Of a stretch of 64,000 bases of DNA, positions 8,892 through 17,344 are shown piece by piece. Every line of letters begins with the position of its first letter. Positions within the stretch are counted from its first letter, which is position 1. Under the pieces are notes generated by a model, which was given only the letters and a program-made list of their open reading frames with translations, was not told the DNA's origin and made no database searches. The position numbers and the translations under genes are program-made. Origin of the DNA: Prevotella sp. (lineage in GTDB: Bacteria > Bacteroidota > Bacteroidia > Bacteroidales > Bacteroidaceae); the NCBI GenBank assembly GCA_017617615.1, contig JAFZVV010000011.1, positions 310,001 through 374,000 on the forward strand, given 5' to 3'.

Positions 8892-10721
8892 ATGCGCGAA
8901 TTCATACAAGTGCTGAGGCGGTTTATCCCTCCCTACAAGAAATACCTCTTCTTGTCGATACTGTTCAATATCCTCTCCGTGATACTGAACGTGTTCTCCT
9001 TCGCTGCCCTCATCCCCATCCTGCAGATTCTCTTCAAGACGGGCGATACCGAGACCGCTACCTCGCTGATGGCATGGGACTGGGGCAATGTGAAGGAGGT
9101 GCTGATGAACAACATGAACTACTACGTCAACCAGCTCATCGCCGACCTCGGACCCACCACCACCCTACTTGTCATCGGACTGTTTCTCGCCGTGATGACT
9201 TTCCTCAAGACAGGCGCCTATTTCCTCTCCTCCGCCACCATCATCCCCATCCGTACGGGTGTGGTGCGCGACATCCGCAATCAGCTCTACCATAAGATTA
9301 CTTCGCAATCGCTGGGATTCTTCTCCGAAGAGCGCAAGGGCGACATCATCGCACGCATGAGCGGCGACGTGCAGGAGATAGAGAACTCCATCATGTCGAG
9401 CCTGGAGATGATTTTCAAGAACCCCATCCTCATCATCGGCTATTTCGCCATTCTCCTCTTCATCTCCTGGCAACTCACCCTCTTCACCCTCATCATCGTA
9501 CCAATCATGGGGTGGTTCATGGGATTCGTGGGACGTAAACTGAAGAAGAAATCCATCAAGGCACAGGCGCTGTGGAGCGACACGATGAGTCAGGTGGAAG
9601 AGACACTCGGCGGCCTGCGCATCATCAAGGCATTCTGTGCCGAGGAGAAGATGAACAACCGTTTCGACAAAGTGAACACCGCCTACCGCAACGACATCAT
9701 GCGCGTCAACATCCGCCAGTCGATGGCACACCCCATGAGCGAGTTCCTCGGCACGGTGATGATTGTCATCGTGCTGTGGTTCGGCGGCGTGCTCGTGCTC
9801 AACAACCACACCCTCTCTGGCCCCATCTTCATCTATTACCTCGTGATGCTCTACAGCATCATCAACCCGCTGAAAGATTTCTCCAAGGCCAGTTACAACA
9901 TCCCCAAGGGACTCGCCTCGATGGAGCGCGTCGACAAGATTCTATTGGCGGAAGTGAACATCAAGGAACCCGAGAACCCCAAACACATCGATGGGTTCAA
10001 TCACGAGATAGAGTTCAGGCACGTGTCGTTCAAGTACGGCGAGCAATGGGTGCTACGCGACATCTGCCTCACCATACCCAAGGGAAAGACCATCGCCCTC
10101 GTCGGACAGAGCGGCAGCGGGAAATCAACACTCGTCGACCTCATCCCACGCTACTACGACGTACAGGAGGGTGAGGTGCTCATCGATGGCATCAACGTGC
10201 GCGACCTGGGCCTGCACGACCTGCGGTCGCTTATCGGAAACGTCAACCAAGAGTCGATACTATTCAACGACAGTTTCTTCAATAACATCGCCTTCGGTGT
10301 GCCCGGTGCCACACTCGAGCAGGTAGAGGAAGCCGCCAAGATTGCCAACGCCCATGAGTTCATCATGGCATCCGAGAATGGCTACGACACCTTCGTGGGC
10401 GACCGTGGCGGACGGCTCTCCGGTGGTCAGCGCCAACGGGTGAGTATCGCCCGTGCCATCCTGAAGAATCCACCTATCCTCATCCTCGACGAAGCCACCT
10501 CGGCCCTCGACACCGAGAGCGAGCGACTGGTGCAGGATGCCCTCGAACGACTGATGAAGACCCGCACCACCGTGGCCATTGCCCACCGTCTCTCCACCAT
10601 CCGCAATGCTGATGAAATCTGCGTCATCCACGAGGGCCGCATCGTGGAACGTGGCACGCACGACAGCCTCATCGCCGATGATGGCTATTACAAGAAACTC
10701 CACGACATGCAGGCATCTTAG
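8892..10721 (+). CDS. ABC exporter, fused membrane and ATPase domains (MsbA-like)
   Basis: 609 aa from ATG 8892, 13 bp after the miaB stop. Residues ~15-330 form a six-helix exporter membrane domain. The ATPase half has Walker A GQSGSGKST (~403), signature LSGGQRQR (~509), Walker B ILILDEATSALD (~525-537) and the H-loop IAHRLST. This half-transporter would dimerise in the inner membrane. MsbA-type lipid A or lipid flipping fits the lipid/envelope neighbours, but half-transporter sequences do not reveal the substrate. A 9-bp repeat array follows its stop directly. Confidence 0.9.
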   Translation: MREFIQVLRRFIPPYKKYLFLSILFNILSVILNVFSFAALIPILQILFKTGDTETATSLMAWDWGNVKEVLMNNMNYYVNQLIADLGPTTTLLVIGLFLAVMTFLKTGAYFLSSATIIPIRTGVVRDIRNQLYHKITSQSLGFFSEERKGDIIARMSGDVQEIENSIMSSLEMIFKNPILIIGYFAILLFISWQLTLFTLIIVPIMGWFMGFVGRKLKKKSIKAQALWSDTMSQVEETLGGLRIIKAFCAEEKMNNRFDKVNTAYRNDIMRVNIRQSMAHPMSEFLGTVMIVIVLWFGGVLVLNNHTLSGPIFIYYLVMLYSIINPLKDFSKASYNIPKGLASMERVDKILLAEVNIKEPENPKHIDGFNHEIEFRHVSFKYGEQWVLRDICLTIPKGKTIALVGQSGSGKSTLVDLIPRYYDVQEGEVLIDGINVRDLGLHDLRSLIGNVNQESILFNDSFFNNIAFGVPGATLEQVEEAAKIANAHEFIMASENGYDTFVGDRGGRLSGGQRQRVSIARAILKNPPILILDEATSALDTESERLVQDALERLMKTRTTVAIAHRLSTIRNADEICVIHEGRIVERGTHDSLIADDGYYKKLHDMQAS

Positions 10722-10723
10722 TC

Positions 10724-10764
10724 CCCAAACCCTAACGACGCTAAGGACTTTAAGAACCCTAACC
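10724..10764 (+). repeat. degenerate 9-bp tandem array (CCCTAAGAA-like)
   Basis: About four 9-bp units (CCCTAACGA, CGCTAAGGA, CTTTAAGAA, CCCTAACCC) start two bases after the ABC exporter stop codon. The same family recurs at 15377 and 26005. Confidence 0.75.
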
Positions 10765-10783
10765 CCACAACTCCCCCCCCACA

Positions 10784-11911
10784 ATGAAAATAGGATTCGA
10801 CGCCAAGCGCATCGTGCGCAACAACACCGGTTTGGGCAACTATGGCCGCACCCTGGTGAACAACCTCTCCAAGGTCGTTCCCAGCGACACAAGCCTGTGC
10901 CTCTATGCACCCGATGCCGGCAACGAGGTTCTACGGCAACAAGTGGTAGATGTGCCCAACGTGTCGTTCTGCTATCCACAAGGCAACATGCCTCGGTGGT
11001 ATTGGCGCACCCATGGCATCGTGAGCGACCTGCGCCACGACGGCATACAACTCTTCCATGGTCTTTCGGGCGAGTTGCCCATCGGCATCCACAAGGCAGG
11101 CATCAGCACCGTCGTCACCATCCACGACCTCATCTTCCTGCGTCACCCCGAATATTACAAACCCATCGACAGACTCTTCTACGGATGGAAATTCCGTCGC
11201 ACGTTGCATGAAGCCGACAGGATTATCGCCATCAGTGAATGTACCAAGCGCGACATCATGCATTTCGGAGGAGTGTCCGAAGAAAAGATAGACCTCGTCT
11301 ACCAGTCGTGCAGCACGTTCTTCAAACAACGTGAGAGTGAGCAAAGACTCCAGCAGGTGAACTCCAACTATATGTTGCCACCACGCTATATCATCGGCGT
11401 GGGAACCATCGAGGAAAGGAAGAACATGTTGCTGGCCGTGAAAGCCATGTTGCTGCTACCCGAAGAACTGTCGCTCATTCTCGTCGGACGCCCCACATCC
11501 TATGCCGACAAAGTGCGTAGGTTCATCGAAGAGCACCGACTCGGAAACCGGGTGCGTATGCTCCACAACGTGCCCAACGCCGACTTGCCAGCCATCTGCC
11601 AGATGGCAGAGGCGGCTGTATACCCCTCACGTTATGAGGGCTTCGGCATCCCTGTCATCGAAGCAATACAGAGTGGACTGCCAGTGGTGGCATGCTCGGG
11701 CAGTTGTCTCGAGGAGGCGGGAGGCCCCGACACGCTCTATGTGGCTCCCGACGACGTGAAGGGCATGGCTGTCGCCATTACCCAACTACTGAAAGGTGCT
11801 GAAGGGCGAGAGCAGCGCATCGAGCGTGCACAAGACTACATCCACCGTTTTGAAGGCAACGATGTAGCCTCACAGGTGCTCAGTGTTTATAAGAAAATGA
11901 TTGATTTTTGA
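10784..11911 (+). CDS. glycosyltransferase family 4 protein
   Basis: 375 aa. Two Rossmann-like halves of the GT-B fold; the first begins MKIGFDAKRIVRNNTGLGNYGR. The C-terminal nucleotide-sugar site has RYEGFGIPVIEAIQSG (E-x7-E type) at ~285-300 and a following GLPVVAC. No signal peptide or membrane helix, so it acts at the cytoplasmic membrane face. It transfers a sugar from a nucleotide donor, probably to a lipid or surface glycan given the ABC exporter, kinase and acyltransferase nearby. Donor and acceptor cannot be told. Confidence 0.9.
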   Translation: MKIGFDAKRIVRNNTGLGNYGRTLVNNLSKVVPSDTSLCLYAPDAGNEVLRQQVVDVPNVSFCYPQGNMPRWYWRTHGIVSDLRHDGIQLFHGLSGELPIGIHKAGISTVVTIHDLIFLRHPEYYKPIDRLFYGWKFRRTLHEADRIIAISECTKRDIMHFGGVSEEKIDLVYQSCSTFFKQRESEQRLQQVNSNYMLPPRYIIGVGTIEERKNMLLAVKAMLLLPEELSLILVGRPTSYADKVRRFIEEHRLGNRVRMLHNVPNADLPAICQMAEAAVYPSRYEGFGIPVIEAIQSGLPVVACSGSCLEEAGGPDTLYVAPDDVKGMAVAITQLLKGAEGREQRIERAQDYIHRFEGNDVASQVLSVYKKMIDF

Positions 11912-11920
11912 GGTTGGAAA

Positions 11921-12643
11921 TCACTTCAACCACCTATGTTCAAACTTGTCCAGCAGACGGAGAGTTTTCTTCACCGTAGACTCCTCATCCCATCCGCGCT
12001 CCACAGCATAGCGCCGCACGAGGTATTCGTAAAGGTCGCGGCGGTGCGTCATCCTGACCATGTTGCGCAGACATTGCTCGTCGGTGGGCCATCCATCAGT
12101 GAAATGTGAGCGGTTCACGTCAATCATCGTGAAAGAATAGCTGCCGTCGGGTTGCCGCTCATAGAGGAAATTGCTCAAGTTCAGGTCACCATGCAACACG
12201 CCCTTGCTATGCATGAAGACCACCTGACGCGCCACGGCATCGGCAAGCGTGGGGTCGAACTTCTCCACCTCACGCAGGTCAAGGTGCGTCTCCCTCCCCG
12301 TCACCTCCTCGCTGATGAAATAGCCCGTAGTGAAGAGCCCATGTTCCGACTCTTCGATATATGCTATCTCTCGCGGAGTAGCCACCCCCCTTTTGCGCAA
12401 CTCAGCAGCAAAACGGAATGCACGGGCGGCCTTGGTCGGACGGAAGAAGGAGTAGGCCACCTGTTGCAGGGCGTTCACGCGCTTGAAGCGTTTCACGATA
12501 AACACCTTTCCATCGTGCTCCAGTCGGCGCACCTCGTTGCGTGCCCGGTAGAGTGCCTCACCCTCGCCGCACGCCATCCGCTGCGGCACCGTCTCGACAA
12601 ACGCCTTGTGCGGCAAGTATGCATCGGCAATCTCTATTTTCAT
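11921..12643 (-). CDS. InaA/Kdo-kinase-like lipopolysaccharide kinase
   Basis: 240 aa from ATG 12643 (ATG 12652, three codons earlier, is equally possible). A small protein-kinase-like fold: the ATP-binding Lys is K51 in VFIVKRF, the catalytic loop is HGDLNLSNF (D153, N158), and the metal-binding Asp is D175 in MIDVNRS, replacing DFG. This pattern belongs to the RIO-like InaA/WaaP/KdkA kinases, which phosphorylate Kdo or heptose of the lipid A core. In Bacteroidota this would put the phosphate on the Kdo of the core. It runs against its neighbours and ends 10 bp from the glycosyltransferase. Confidence 0.82.
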   Translation of the reverse strand: MKIEIADAYLPHKAFVETVPQRMACGEGEALYRARNEVRRLEHDGKVFIVKRFKRVNALQQVAYSFFRPTKAARAFRFAAELRKRGVATPREIAYIEESEHGLFTTGYFISEEVTGRETHLDLREVEKFDPTLADAVARQVVFMHSKGVLHGDLNLSNFLYERQPDGSYSFTMIDVNRSHFTDGWPTDEQCLRNMVRMTHRRDLYEYLVRRYAVERGWDEESTVKKTLRLLDKFEHRWLK

Positions 12644-12752
12644 TCGTGACATCCGTAACGTATTTATTAGGCAAAGATAAAGCAAAAAACCGAGTAATCC
12701 AACGATATTGGGATTATTCCACAAAAAGGCTGGGTAAATAGAAAAAAAATCG

Positions 12753-12760
12753 TAACTTTG
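12753..12760 (+). promoter_or_regulatory. -7 promoter box TAACTTTG of the acyltransferase gene
   Basis: A TAnnTTTG box ends 8 bp before the ATG at 12769, so the message would have almost no leader. No good TTTG lies 19-21 bp upstream, so the -33 part is weak. Confidence 0.5.
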
Positions 12761-12768
12761 TCGCTGTT

Positions 12769-13722
12769 ATGCGCATCATTTACCCCATAGTATACGGAGT
12801 GTTCTACGCACTCTCCCTCTTGCCGTTCCGGGTACTTTACGCCGTTTCCGACGTTTTCTACGTGCTCGTCTACCGCATCGTGGGATACCGCAAGCGGGTG
12901 GTGCGACGAAACCTCGAGACCTCGTTTCCAGAGAAAGACACCAAGGAGTTGCGAAGCATAGAGCGTGGCTTCTACCACTTCCTATGCGACTATTTCGTGG
13001 AGACCATCAAACTGCTCTCCATCTCCAAGGAGAAGATGCTGCAGCACATCGAATTCCGCGGCGTGGAAGAGATGGAGAAATGCTTTGACGAAGGACAAAC
13101 ATGCGCCGCCATCCTCGGACATTACTGCAACTGGGAATACCTCTCCACCGTCGGATTGGCCTTCCATCGCTACCCCGATGCCGTGATGGGATTGATTTAC
13201 CACCCCCTCTACAACAAGGTGTTCGACCGTCTCTTCATCGACCTACGGCAGCACCTCGGTGGCACCTGCATACCGAAGAAAGACGTGCTCAGATTCCTTC
13301 TCACCTACAAGCGTGAGAAAAAGATGTCGCTCTTCGGATATATCTCCGACCAGACACCGAAATGGAACAACATCCATCTGTGGTTACCTTTCCTCGGACA
13401 CGACACGCCTGTGTTCACCAACGGCGAGATACTGATGCGCAAGATGAACAATGCCGTGTTCTACGTCGACATGCAACGTCCCCGACGTGGACATTACATC
13501 GTCGACTTCCATCTCATCACCCGTATGCCCAACAACCTGGAGGAGAACGCCATCATCAAGCAGTTCTTCCAGATGCTCGAAGAGAGCATCCGCCGCGAAC
13601 CACGCTATTATCTCTGGAGCCACAACCGGTGGAAGCGCACCCATGAGGAATTCGACCGCCGCTTCATGGTGGTGGGAAAGAAGGTAGTGGAAAGGAAAGA
13701 GAAGGAACTGAAGGGAAGCTGA
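12769..13722 (+). CDS. LpxL/HtrB-type lipid A acyltransferase family protein
   Basis: 317 aa. An N-terminal membrane anchor (~1-35) is followed by the acyltransferase domain with the catalytic His-x4-Glu motif GHYCNWE (H118, E123). A basic tail ends the protein. The family adds the secondary acyl chains to lipid A from acyl-ACP at the inner leaflet; other members acylate lipids such as phosphatidylinositol mannosides. The neighbouring Kdo-kinase-like gene supports a lipid A role. The stop is followed within ten bases by an 11-bp repeat array. Confidence 0.88.
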   Translation: MRIIYPIVYGVFYALSLLPFRVLYAVSDVFYVLVYRIVGYRKRVVRRNLETSFPEKDTKELRSIERGFYHFLCDYFVETIKLLSISKEKMLQHIEFRGVEEMEKCFDEGQTCAAILGHYCNWEYLSTVGLAFHRYPDAVMGLIYHPLYNKVFDRLFIDLRQHLGGTCIPKKDVLRFLLTYKREKKMSLFGYISDQTPKWNNIHLWLPFLGHDTPVFTNGEILMRKMNNAVFYVDMQRPRRGHYIVDFHLITRMPNNLEENAIIKQFFQMLEESIRREPRYYLWSHNRWKRTHEEFDRRFMVVGKKVVERKEKELKGS

Positions 13723-13730
13723 TGGAAAAC

Positions 13731-13784
13731 TAAAGAGAAGTTAAAAGGAAGTTAAAAGGAAGTTAAAGGGAAGTTAAAGGGACA
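13731..13784 (+). repeat. 11-bp tandem array (GGGAAGTTAAA), copy 1 of the composite element
   Basis: About five units of a purine-rich 11-mer, ending GGGACATATGACCT. The same array plus ending occurs at 17165 and, inverted, at 48788. Here it is followed by a 9-bp array. Confidence 0.88.
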
Positions 13785-13800
13785 TATGACCTGCTACTCC

Positions 13801-13899
13801 GCCCATTCTGCCCATTCTGCCCATTCCGCCCATTCTGCCCATTCCGCCCATTCCGCCCATTCTGCCCATTCTGCCCACTCTGCCCACTCTGCCCATTAT
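13801..13899 (+). repeat. 9-bp tandem array (GCCCATTCT, 11 units) before upp
   Basis: Eleven units with only T/C changes at two positions. The array is open in the upp reading frame and would encode an Ala-His-Ser repeat from an ATG at 13786, but UPRT enzymes have no such extension. It ends in ATTATCACCTAAT, shared with the copy before dprA. Confidence 0.9.
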
Positions 13900-13926
13900 C
13901 ACCTAATTATTCAACAATACAAAAAT

Positions 13927-14586
13927 ATGAACATCATCAACCTTAGCGAACAGAACTCCATCATCAACCAGTATCTCGCAGAGATACGCGACAAAGACTA
14001 CCAGAAAAGCCGACTGCTCTTCCGCAACAACGTGATGCGCATCGGTGAGATGATGGCTTACGAAATCTCCAAGACCCTCGACTATGAGAAACGCGACATT
14101 GCCACGCCACTCGGCATTGCCAGCGTCAACGTGCCCACCGACAAACTGGTGCTCGCCACCATCTTCCGTGCCGGACTACCCTTCCACACAGGGTTCCTCA
14201 ATGTCTTCGACCACGCAGGGAATGCCTTTGTGAGTGCATACCGTGAGTATGTAGACGAGGAACACCACAAAGTAGGCATACATGTGGAATACCTCGCCAC
14301 GCCGAGCATCGACGAGAAAAATCTCATCATCGCCGATCCCATGCTCGCCACTGGTGGCAGTATGGAACTGGGGTACAAGGCATTCCTCTCGAAAGGCATC
14401 CCCAAGCGCATCCATGTGTGCTGCATCCTCGCTACCCCTGAAGGCATAGAACACGTGAGACGCTCTTTCCCCGACGATAAGACCACCTTATGGTGTGCTG
14501 CCATCGACCCCGGAATGAACGAGCACAAATATATCGTGCCTGGCTTTGGAGATGCCGGCGACCTCTGCTTCGGAGACAAACTATAA
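13927..14586 (+). CDS. upp: uracil phosphoribosyltransferase
   Basis: 219 aa from ATG 13927 (MNIINLSEQN); the frame extends in-frame to 13786 only through the Ala-His-Ser repeat. The PRPP-binding loop is LIIADPMLATGGS at ~135-147, and the uracil-binding C-terminal region is IVPGFGDAGDL. The enzyme salvages uracil to UMP using PRPP in the cytoplasm. The repeat block would form a long leader if the promoter lies upstream, and could influence expression. Next comes the cytidylyltransferase gene 23 bp later. Confidence 0.93.
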   Translation: MNIINLSEQNSIINQYLAEIRDKDYQKSRLLFRNNVMRIGEMMAYEISKTLDYEKRDIATPLGIASVNVPTDKLVLATIFRAGLPFHTGFLNVFDHAGNAFVSAYREYVDEEHHKVGIHVEYLATPSIDEKNLIIADPMLATGGSMELGYKAFLSKGIPKRIHVCCILATPEGIEHVRRSFPDDKTTLWCAAIDPGMNEHKYIVPGFGDAGDLCFGDKL

Positions 14587-14609
14587 TCACTCGGAAAACC
14601 GCTTTCATC

Positions 14610-15383
14610 ATGACGAACAACAATCCTTCATCTCACCCCTCCTACATCACTACGGGCGTGATTCTCGCCGCCGGCATGGCACGCCGACTACGTCCGCTTA
14701 CCGACGACATGCCCAAATGCCTTCTGCCCCTTGGCGACCGTAACCTCTTGGAGCGCACCGTCGATGCCATGCGCATGGCAGGCGTGGAGCGCCTCATTGT
14801 CGTCACAGGCTACAAGGGCGAGATGATCGGCTCGTTTCTTGAAGCACACTATCCCCAGCTCGACATCATCTTCCTCGACAATACCGACTATGCCAACAAC
14901 AACAACATCTACTCGCTGTGGATGGCCGGCAAGGTAGTGAGGGGCGAGGAGTTCCTCCTTATGGACAGCGACATCTTCTGCGACCCACAGGCCGTACTGG
15001 CCGTGGCAAGTCAAGAAGGCAGCGCATTGGCACTGAACCGCCACCCACTCGGCGAGGAAGAAATGAAAATCGTGACCGACGAGGCGGGTAACATCACTGC
15101 CATCAGCAAGACCTGTAACATTGCCGATGCCGTGGGCGAGTCGGTGGGCATAGAGAAGATATGCGCTTCCTACAGCGAGGCACTCTACCGTGAACTCGAC
15201 ATGATGATTCTCGACGAAGGACTCATCGACATCTTCTACGAAAGGGCTTTCGAACGCCTCATACCACAGGGACATACGTTCAAGGTGGTCGACACCACGC
15301 CCTTCCTCTCCTATGAACTCGACACCGTGGAAGACTACAACCACGTGCTCGCATTACTCGAAGAACAAACGCAACGTCCCTAA
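14610..15383 (+). CDS. LicC-like phosphocholine cytidylyltransferase-family protein
   Basis: 257 aa from ATG 14610; the frame is open further upstream but only across the end of upp. The nucleotidyltransferase motif GVILAAGMARRLRPLT (~16-31), PKCLLPLG, and the metal Asp region LLMDSDIF (D119/D121) are clear. YANNNNIYSLWMA (~94-106) is close to the LicC signature, so it probably makes a CDP-alcohol such as CDP-choline, CDP-ethanolamine or a similar headgroup donor. Glucose-1-phosphate thymidylyltransferases are longer and differ at this site. The stop TAA is itself part of a 9-bp repeat unit. Confidence 0.8.
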   Translation: MTNNNPSSHPSYITTGVILAAGMARRLRPLTDDMPKCLLPLGDRNLLERTVDAMRMAGVERLIVVTGYKGEMIGSFLEAHYPQLDIIFLDNTDYANNNNIYSLWMAGKVVRGEEFLLMDSDIFCDPQAVLAVASQEGSALALNRHPLGEEEMKIVTDEAGNITAISKTCNIADAVGESVGIEKICASYSEALYRELDMMILDEGLIDIFYERAFERLIPQGHTFKVVDTTPFLSYELDTVEDYNHVLALLEEQTQRP

Positions 15384-15434
15384 AGACCCTAAAGTCCCTA
15401 AGAACCCTAAGAACCCTAAGACCCCTAAAGCCCC
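15377..15434 (+). repeat. 9-bp tandem array (CCTAAAGAC-like, six units)
   Basis: Six consecutive 9-mers fill the gap between the cytidylyltransferase stop codon (inside the first unit) and the DUF2851 start. Drift between units is one to three bases. Confidence 0.85.
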
Positions 15435-15439
15435 CTCAA

Positions 15440-16741
15440 ATGGAAGCACTGCTGCACTACTGCTGGAAACACCGTCTCTTCCCCCTGCGGCCTCTCGAGA
15501 CCACCGACCACCGAAGGGTGGAGGTCATCGACCCCGGGCTGCACAACCGTCATGCCGGTCCCGATTTCTTCAACGCGAAGATACGCATCGACGGCACGTT
15601 GTGGGTGGGTAATGTCGAGATACACGACAAGTCGAGCGACTGGTACCAGCACGGCCACGACCACGATGCCGCCTACGACAACGTGGTACTACATGTCTGC
15701 AGCACTGCCGACTGCGTGGTGAAGACCAGCAATGGTCTTGTGCCGCCACAGATGTTACTCGAGGTGCCACCCTATGTAGCCACCCACTACAAAGAACTCA
15801 TCACCACCGACCACTACCCTCCCTGCTACCGCATCATCCCCGACCTCTCCCGACTCACCATACATAGTTGGATGAGTGCCCTGCAGACCGAACGGCTCGA
15901 GCAGAAAACCGAGGCCATCCGCCAACGGGTGAGACTCTGCGAGGGGTCATGGGAGGCAGGATATTTCGTTACACTTGCACGCAACTACGGCTTTGGCGTC
16001 AATGGCGACGCCTTTGAGGCATGGGCGAAGAGCATACCCCAGCATACCGTAGACCACCACCGCGACGACCTATTCCAAATAGAGGCCATCTTCATGGGAC
16101 AAGCGGGACTGCTCGATCCCGAGAGCATCCCCGAGCGTTACCGTGAAGCGGCACTCAACGAGGGTTATTTCACCCGCCTGCGCAACGAGTACCTCTATCT
16201 GGCACATAAGTTCGGACTTCAGCCCATCGCCTATAAACGGTGGAAATTCCTGCGGATGCGGCCGCAGAACTTCCCGCATATACGCATCGCACAGCTCGCA
16301 CAACTCTTCTACGACCGTAGGGCAAGCCTGAGCCAACTCGTGGAATGTACCACGATAGCACAGATGGAGAAGTTGCTGGCCACCAGCGTCACGCCCTACT
16401 GGGAGACCCATTATGTCTTTGGCAGCACGAGCGGGAAGAACGAGAAGAAGATGTCGGCACCTTCCCTCAACCTGCTGATGGTCAACACCGCCATACCCAT
16501 GCTCTTCGCCTATGGACGCTACAAAGGCGACGAAGCGCTCTGCGACCGTGCCTTCGACCTGCTCGAACAACTCAAGGCCGAGGACAACAACATCGTCAGG
16601 ATGTGGCGCGAATGTGGGCTGGAGGTGGAGAATGCCGGCGACAGCCAGGCCCTCATCCAACTGAAGAAACAATACTGCGACCGCAAAGACTGCCTGCACT
16701 GCCGCATCGGCTACGAATACATGCGACGGCCACAACACTGA
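15440..16741 (+). CDS. DUF2851 family protein
   Basis: 433 aa, soluble, no signal peptide. The N terminus MEALLHYCWKHRLF and the segments VIDPGLHNRHAGPDFFNAKI and VGNVEIHDKSSDWYQHGH are the recognisable core of DUF2851, a family widespread in Bacteroidota. The Asp/Glu/His-rich core (residues ~28-85) resembles a PD-(D/E)xK nuclease arrangement, but no activity is established. The C terminus has five Cys in CDRKDCLHCRIG, a possible metal site. It starts 6 bp after the repeat array. Confidence 0.88.
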   Translation: MEALLHYCWKHRLFPLRPLETTDHRRVEVIDPGLHNRHAGPDFFNAKIRIDGTLWVGNVEIHDKSSDWYQHGHDHDAAYDNVVLHVCSTADCVVKTSNGLVPPQMLLEVPPYVATHYKELITTDHYPPCYRIIPDLSRLTIHSWMSALQTERLEQKTEAIRQRVRLCEGSWEAGYFVTLARNYGFGVNGDAFEAWAKSIPQHTVDHHRDDLFQIEAIFMGQAGLLDPESIPERYREAALNEGYFTRLRNEYLYLAHKFGLQPIAYKRWKFLRMRPQNFPHIRIAQLAQLFYDRRASLSQLVECTTIAQMEKLLATSVTPYWETHYVFGSTSGKNEKKMSAPSLNLLMVNTAIPMLFAYGRYKGDEALCDRAFDLLEQLKAEDNNIVRMWRECGLEVENAGDSQALIQLKKQYCDRKDCLHCRIGYEYMRRPQH

Positions 16742-16767
16742 GAACAGCAAACCAACCCTACCCCATC

Positions 16768-17199
16768 ATGGACTATATCTTTGAGACACGCATGGAAGTG
16801 CGCGACTACGAATGCGACATCGAAGGCATCGTCAACAATGCCAACTACATGCACTATATCGAACACACACGCCACCTGTTCCTCAGGCAGTGTGGCCTGA
16901 GTTTCGCCGAGATGCACGCCAAAGGCATCGATGCCGTAGTGGCACGGGTGACGATGCAGTTCAAGATTCCCCTGCGCTGCGACGATGAGTTCATCTCACG
17001 GCTCGCCCTGACGAAAGAGGGCATCCGCTACGTGTTCCACCAAGACCTCTACAAGACCGACGGGCGCCTCGCCTTCCGAAGCAAAGTAGAACTGGTGTGT
17101 CTGGTGAACGGACGCCTGGGCACGAGCGAGGAATACGACAAGGCTTTCGAAGAGTATATAAAAGGAAGGGAAGTTAAAGGGAAGTTAAAAGGGAGTTAA
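16768..17199 (+). CDS. YbgC-like acyl-CoA thioesterase (hot-dog fold)
   Basis: 143 aa from ATG 16768, 26 bp after DUF2851. The single hot-dog domain shows VRDYECDIEGIVNNANYMHY, with the Asp/Gly/Asn/Tyr pattern (D17, N23, Y27) of 4HBT/YbgC thioesterases, which hydrolyse acyl-CoAs in the cytoplasm. The last ~10 residues (GREVKGKLKGS) are written by the 11-bp repeat array that begins inside the gene, so the C terminus is repeat-derived and probably variable between strains. Confidence 0.87.
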   Translation: MDYIFETRMEVRDYECDIEGIVNNANYMHYIEHTRHLFLRQCGLSFAEMHAKGIDAVVARVTMQFKIPLRCDDEFISRLALTKEGIRYVFHQDLYKTDGRLAFRSKVELVCLVNGRLGTSEEYDKAFEEYIKGREVKGKLKGS

Positions 17200-17249
17200 A
17201 AGGGAGTTAAAGGGAAGTTAAAGGGAAGTTAAAGGGAAGTTAAAGGGAC
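17165..17249 (+). repeat. 11-bp tandem array (GGGAAGTTAAA), copy 2 of the composite element
   Basis: About eight units; the first ones overlap the thioesterase C terminus. It ends GGGACATATGACCTAC like copy 1 and is followed by a 9-bp array. Confidence 0.88.
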
Positions 17250-17266
17250 ATATGACCTACCACTCT

Positions 17267-17311
17267 GCCCATCTTGCCCATTCTGCCCATTTTGCCTATT
17301 TTGCCCATTAT
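17267..17311 (+). repeat. 9-bp tandem array (GCCCATTCT-like, five units) before dprA
   Basis: Five units of the array seen before upp, more degenerate (GCCCATCTT, GCCTATTTT), ending in the shared ATTATCACCTAA. Confidence 0.85.
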
Positions 17312-17344
17312 CACCTAAATAATCAGACAAAGCACGGAATAAAA

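Noticed and set aside
13801..13899. CRISPR-like repeat array
   Set aside because: Units are 9 bp with no spacers, and no cas genes are present; it is a simple tandem repeat.
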